Assembly (NCBI GenBank): GCA_051007175.1
Contig: JBPCSL010000146.1
Location: forward strand, 1 to 6,980
From: Mxb001 sp051007175
GTDB lineage: Bacteria; Actinomycetota; Actinomycetes; S36-B12
Direction of reading: 5' to 3'
DNA: 6,980 bases
In this document: in pieces, positions 5,169-6,980 of the stretch
Layout: each line of letters opens with the position of its first letter
How positions within the stretch are numbered: position 1 is the stretch's first letter
Notes under the pieces: model-generated
Told to the model about the DNA's origin: nothing
The model's database searches: none
What the model saw: the letters and a program-made list of their open reading frames with translations, nothing else
Made by a program: the position numbers and the translations under genes

Positions 5169-5648
5169 ATGGCTGAACAGGAGCAGGAATCCGTCATCCG
5201 CGTGCGCGAAGCACTGGCCGCGGCAGGCGTCTCAGGTCAGGTACGCCGCCTCGACGACTCGGCGCGCACGGCCAAGGAGGCAGCCGATGCCCTGGGCATC
5301 GTGCCGGCGCAGATTGCCTCGTCGCTCATCTTCATGGCGGACGGCCAGGCCGTCCTCGTAGTCGCCTCGGGTGGTCATCGCGTCGACACCGGCAAGGTCG
5401 CGGAGATTCTCGGTGTTGACGAGGTGGGCAAGGCGACCGCTGACGATGTGCGCGCGGCGACGAGCTTCGCGATCGGCGGCGTTGCCCCGATCGGCCACCC
5501 CGCTCCCCTGCGCACACTCGTCGACACCGATCTCGCCCAGTTCGATGAAGTGTGGGCCGCGGGCGGACACCCGCACTACGTCTTCCCGACGTCCTTCGAC
5601 GAGCTCGTACGCATCACCGGTGGGACGCCCGCCGACGTCGGCGCCTGA
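5169..5648 (+). CDS. YbaK/ProX-family aminoacyl-tRNA deacylase (trans-editing protein)
   Basis: This is a 159-residue protein, the usual length for a stand-alone member of the YbaK/ProRS-associated editing domain family. These cytoplasmic enzymes hydrolyse mischarged tRNA, classically Cys- or Ala-tRNA(Pro). Recognisable parts are the N-terminal helix, TAKEAADALG (34-43), the QIASSLIF strand (48-55), AVLVVASGGHRVD (61-73), the ATADDVRAATSFAIGGVAPIG core (89-109) and a C-terminal VWAAGGHPHYVFP strand (128-140) before a final helix. The Lys that opens the K-(S/T)-L-x-F strand in canonical YbaK is Ser51 here, so the substrate or mechanism may differ; exact tRNA specificity cannot be read. The start has no Shine-Dalgarno site but a -10 box 8 nt upstream. 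The stop lies 13 bp from the convergent TetR gene. A broken homologue lies at 2867-2986. Confidence 0.88.
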   Translation: MAEQEQESVIRVREALAAAGVSGQVRRLDDSARTAKEAADALGIVPAQIASSLIFMADGQAVLVVASGGHRVDTGKVAEILGVDEVGKATADDVRAATSFAIGGVAPIGHPAPLRTLVDTDLAQFDEVWAAGGHPHYVFPTSFDELVRITGGTPADVGA

Positions 5649-5661
5649 GTCCAGCCGCGTC

Positions 5662-6237
5662 TCAGCTCGGCACCATTGCCAGGAGGGCGGCCCGCAGCCG
5701 CGGCAGACGCCTGCGGGCTTCCAGCTCCTGCAAGGCGGCCTCGGCAGTGGCCGCGACGAGCAGGCGCGCAGTGTCGCGCGGCGACGGGGTCACCCCTGCG
5801 AGGTCGGCCTCGAGCTCGTGGGCTGCCTGGTCGTTGCGCTCACGCACCAGGTCGGCGATCTCCGGGAGTGCGCGCGCCTGCAGGAGCATCGACCGCACTC
5901 CCGGCTGCTGGCGGCATCCGTCGAGAAAGGCGTCGATCCGAGATCGCGCGCGCTCCGGCCCGCGGGGCATGTCGTGCGTAGTCGAGCGAATGCGTCCGAA
6001 GAGCTCGTCGTGGAAGCGTCGATGCAACTCCGCGAGCAGTTCGGTGCGATCGCTGAAGTGGACGTAGAAAGTCCCCTTCGCGTGACCCGCTTCGCGGGTG
6101 ACGGTCTCCACGGACAGGCCGGACAGTCCTTCCGCGTCCACGATGTCCGCCGCCGCATCCATGAGCTCCCGACGCGTCGGGTGATCGCCTCCGGCGCGCG
6201 ACCCGGGGCCGCGACGGCGCACCTGGGCGGTGCTCAT
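5662..6237 (-). CDS. TetR-family transcriptional regulator
   Basis: This is a 191-residue protein. After a basic, flexible N-terminus (1-20), residues 22-68 form the TetR DNA-binding domain: helix TRRELMDAAADIVDAEG, then LSVETVTREAGHAKGTFYVHF, where the recognition helix carries the family hallmark GTFYVHF (55-61). Residues 69-191 are the all-helical ligand-binding and dimer part, too variable to name an inducer. Its ATG (6237-6235) overlaps the TGA of the upstream hydrolase gene as ATGA, so the two are co-transcribed and probably translationally coupled. The usual arrangement would be repression of its own operon, but the operon promoter and operator are outside the window. It converges with the deacylase gene, 13 bp apart; the gap holds only a weak CTGAG/CTCAG inverted repeat (5645-5665) that reaches into both gene ends. 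Confidence 0.93.
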   Translation of the reverse strand: MSTAQVRRRGPGSRAGGDHPTRRELMDAAADIVDAEGLSGLSVETVTREAGHAKGTFYVHFSDRTELLAELHRRFHDELFGRIRSTTHDMPRGPERARSRIDAFLDGCRQQPGVRSMLLQARALPEIADLVRERNDQAAHELEADLAGVTPSPRDTARLLVAATAEAALQELEARRRLPRLRAALLAMVPS

Positions 6238-6980
6238 ACGGACGCCGATGTCGGCTCGGCGAGGAACTCCCCCAGCACGGCGAGGAACTCATCCGGCATC
6301 TCGATATAGGGCTGATGCCCGCAGGGCATCGTGACCACCGTCGCGCCGGGCAGGGCCTTCGCTGCGCGCCGGCCAGCGATGAGCCACGGCAGGACCGGGT
6401 CTCGGGTGCCCCACACGAGAAGCGTCGGGACGCTCAGGCGCTCGGCCCCCGTGCGACCGTCGTGCTGGGGATCCGCAAAGCTGCGCCATATCGAGGCAAA
6501 GGTGCCCACCTGGCTCGGCGAGCGCGAGGCGGTCACGGCTCGGCCGCGCACCGCCGCCACGCCGGGAGTGGCCTTGCGCAGATACAGGCGCGGCAGCTGA
6601 CGCATCACCGTCGGAGCCGCCCATTCGCTGCCGAAGAGGCGGCACGTCGCCAACATGAACGGCGTGCGCGGCGTGAAGCCACCCGGATCGACAAGCACGA
6701 GCTTGCTCACCAGATCGGGACGGGCGATGGCTGTGCGCAGCGCCGCGAAGCCGCCGACGGAATTGCCGACGAGGGTGAAGGGCCCGTCACCGAGTGCTTC
6801 GAGCGCGCCCGGCAGGAGATCCGCCAGCCCGCACGCGGTCACCTCCGCCGCGGGACCGCTGTCACCGTGGCCGGGCCAGTCGACGGCATAGACGGTCCGC
6901 GTGCGCGCGAGGGCCGGGACGATGGCATCGAAGTCGCGATGGTCGCCGCCATTGGCGTGCAGCAGCACGATGGCCGGACC
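6234..6980 (-). CDS. Alpha/beta-hydrolase fold enzyme (partial, 5' end outside window)
   Basis: The frame is open to the window edge; 248 residues are visible and the true start lies further upstream. Numbering from the internal GTG at 6968, the catalytic set is complete: nucleophile Ser70 in G-N-S-V-G, Asp190 in WGTRDPVLP, and His218 in CGHQPYIEMPDEF. The N-terminal strand runs into LLHANGG, the oxyanion-hole loop, with Ala where HG is more usual. VDWPGHGDSG (29-38) and a lid region (about 97-175) follow the pattern of esterase, haloperoxidase-like or C-C bond hydrolases. No substrate can be assigned. The stop overlaps the TetR start by ATGA, so the enzyme is probably controlled by that regulator. 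Residues 230-244 close with a normal C-terminal helix, so the gene is intact at its 3' end. Confidence 0.92.
   Translation of the reverse strand, partial: GPAIVLLHANGGDHRDFDAIVPALARTRTVYAVDWPGHGDSGPAAEVTACGLADLLPGALEALGDGPFTLVGNSVGGFAALRTAIARPDLVSKLVLVDPGGFTPRTPFMLATCRLFGSEWAAPTVMRQLPRLYLRKATPGVAAVRGRAVTASRSPSQVGTFASIWRSFADPQHDGRTGAERLSVPTLLVWGTRDPVLPWLIAGRRAAKALPGATVVTMPCGHQPYIEMPDEFLAVLGEFLAEPTSASV

Noticed and set aside
4681..5361. A 226-codon + strand open frame spanning the YVTN gene start, the intergenic region and the deacylase start
   Set aside because: It overlaps two well-supported genes in the wrong frame, has a proline/arginine-rich composition typical of non-coding frames, and crosses the deacylase promoter.
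5645..5665. A bidirectional terminator between the deacylase and TetR genes
   Set aside because: The gap is 13 bp and the only inverted repeat is a 5-bp CTGAG/CTCAG with an 11-nt loop and no T-run.
5371..6309. A 312-codon + strand open frame across the deacylase, TetR and hydrolase genes
   Set aside because: It runs opposite the TetR gene, whose HTH motif and ATGA overlap with the hydrolase are clear, and has no recognisable domain.

Overview
The window is G+C-rich, densely packed and biased to G or C at third codon positions, which suggests a high-GC Actinomycetota. Supporting signs are a GTG start, a leaderless-type promoter with TANNNT just upstream of an ATG, FMN-binding and TetR proteins of actinobacterial style, and secreted propeller/Fn3 proteins. 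No marker gene allows a finer placement.

Layout. (1) Positions 2-658, + strand: the last codons of a flavin/NAD(P)H oxidoreductase, followed 6 nt later by a membrane-anchored FMN-binding protein with a covalent flavinylation motif. These look like two parts of one trans-membrane electron-transfer module. (2) Positions 804-4910: two large secreted proteins encoded tail to tail (804-2843 on +, 3012-4910 on -). They carry different N-terminal beta-propellers, one with LYVGG-type repeats and one with YVTN repeats, each with seven repeat units. Both then have an IPT/TIG-like segment, one fibronectin type III domain and the same roughly 90-residue C-terminal domain. In both, every Asp-Asp pair (13 per protein) is followed by Thr or Ser. 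(3) Between the two 3' ends lies a 30-codon relic of a YbaK-type aminoacyl-tRNA deacylase gene, in the same orientation as the intact gene at 5169-5648. The YVTN gene is therefore bracketed by a broken and an intact copy. (4) Positions 4911-5168: a divergent intergenic region with a 15-bp inverted repeat whose loop holds a ribosome-binding site and ATG of a short upstream ORF, and a leaderless-type promoter for the deacylase. (5) Positions 5662-6980, - strand: a TetR regulator whose start overlaps the stop of an alpha/beta hydrolase (ATGA), the hydrolase running off the window.

Functionally the window joins three unrelated units: an electron-transfer operon, a pair of exported surface or adhesion-like proteins of unknown ligand, and housekeeping or regulatory genes (tRNA proofreading, regulated hydrolase). 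The parts worth a second look are the propeller pair with its DD(T/S) signature and shared C-terminal domain, and the deacylase relic as a footprint of rearrangement.
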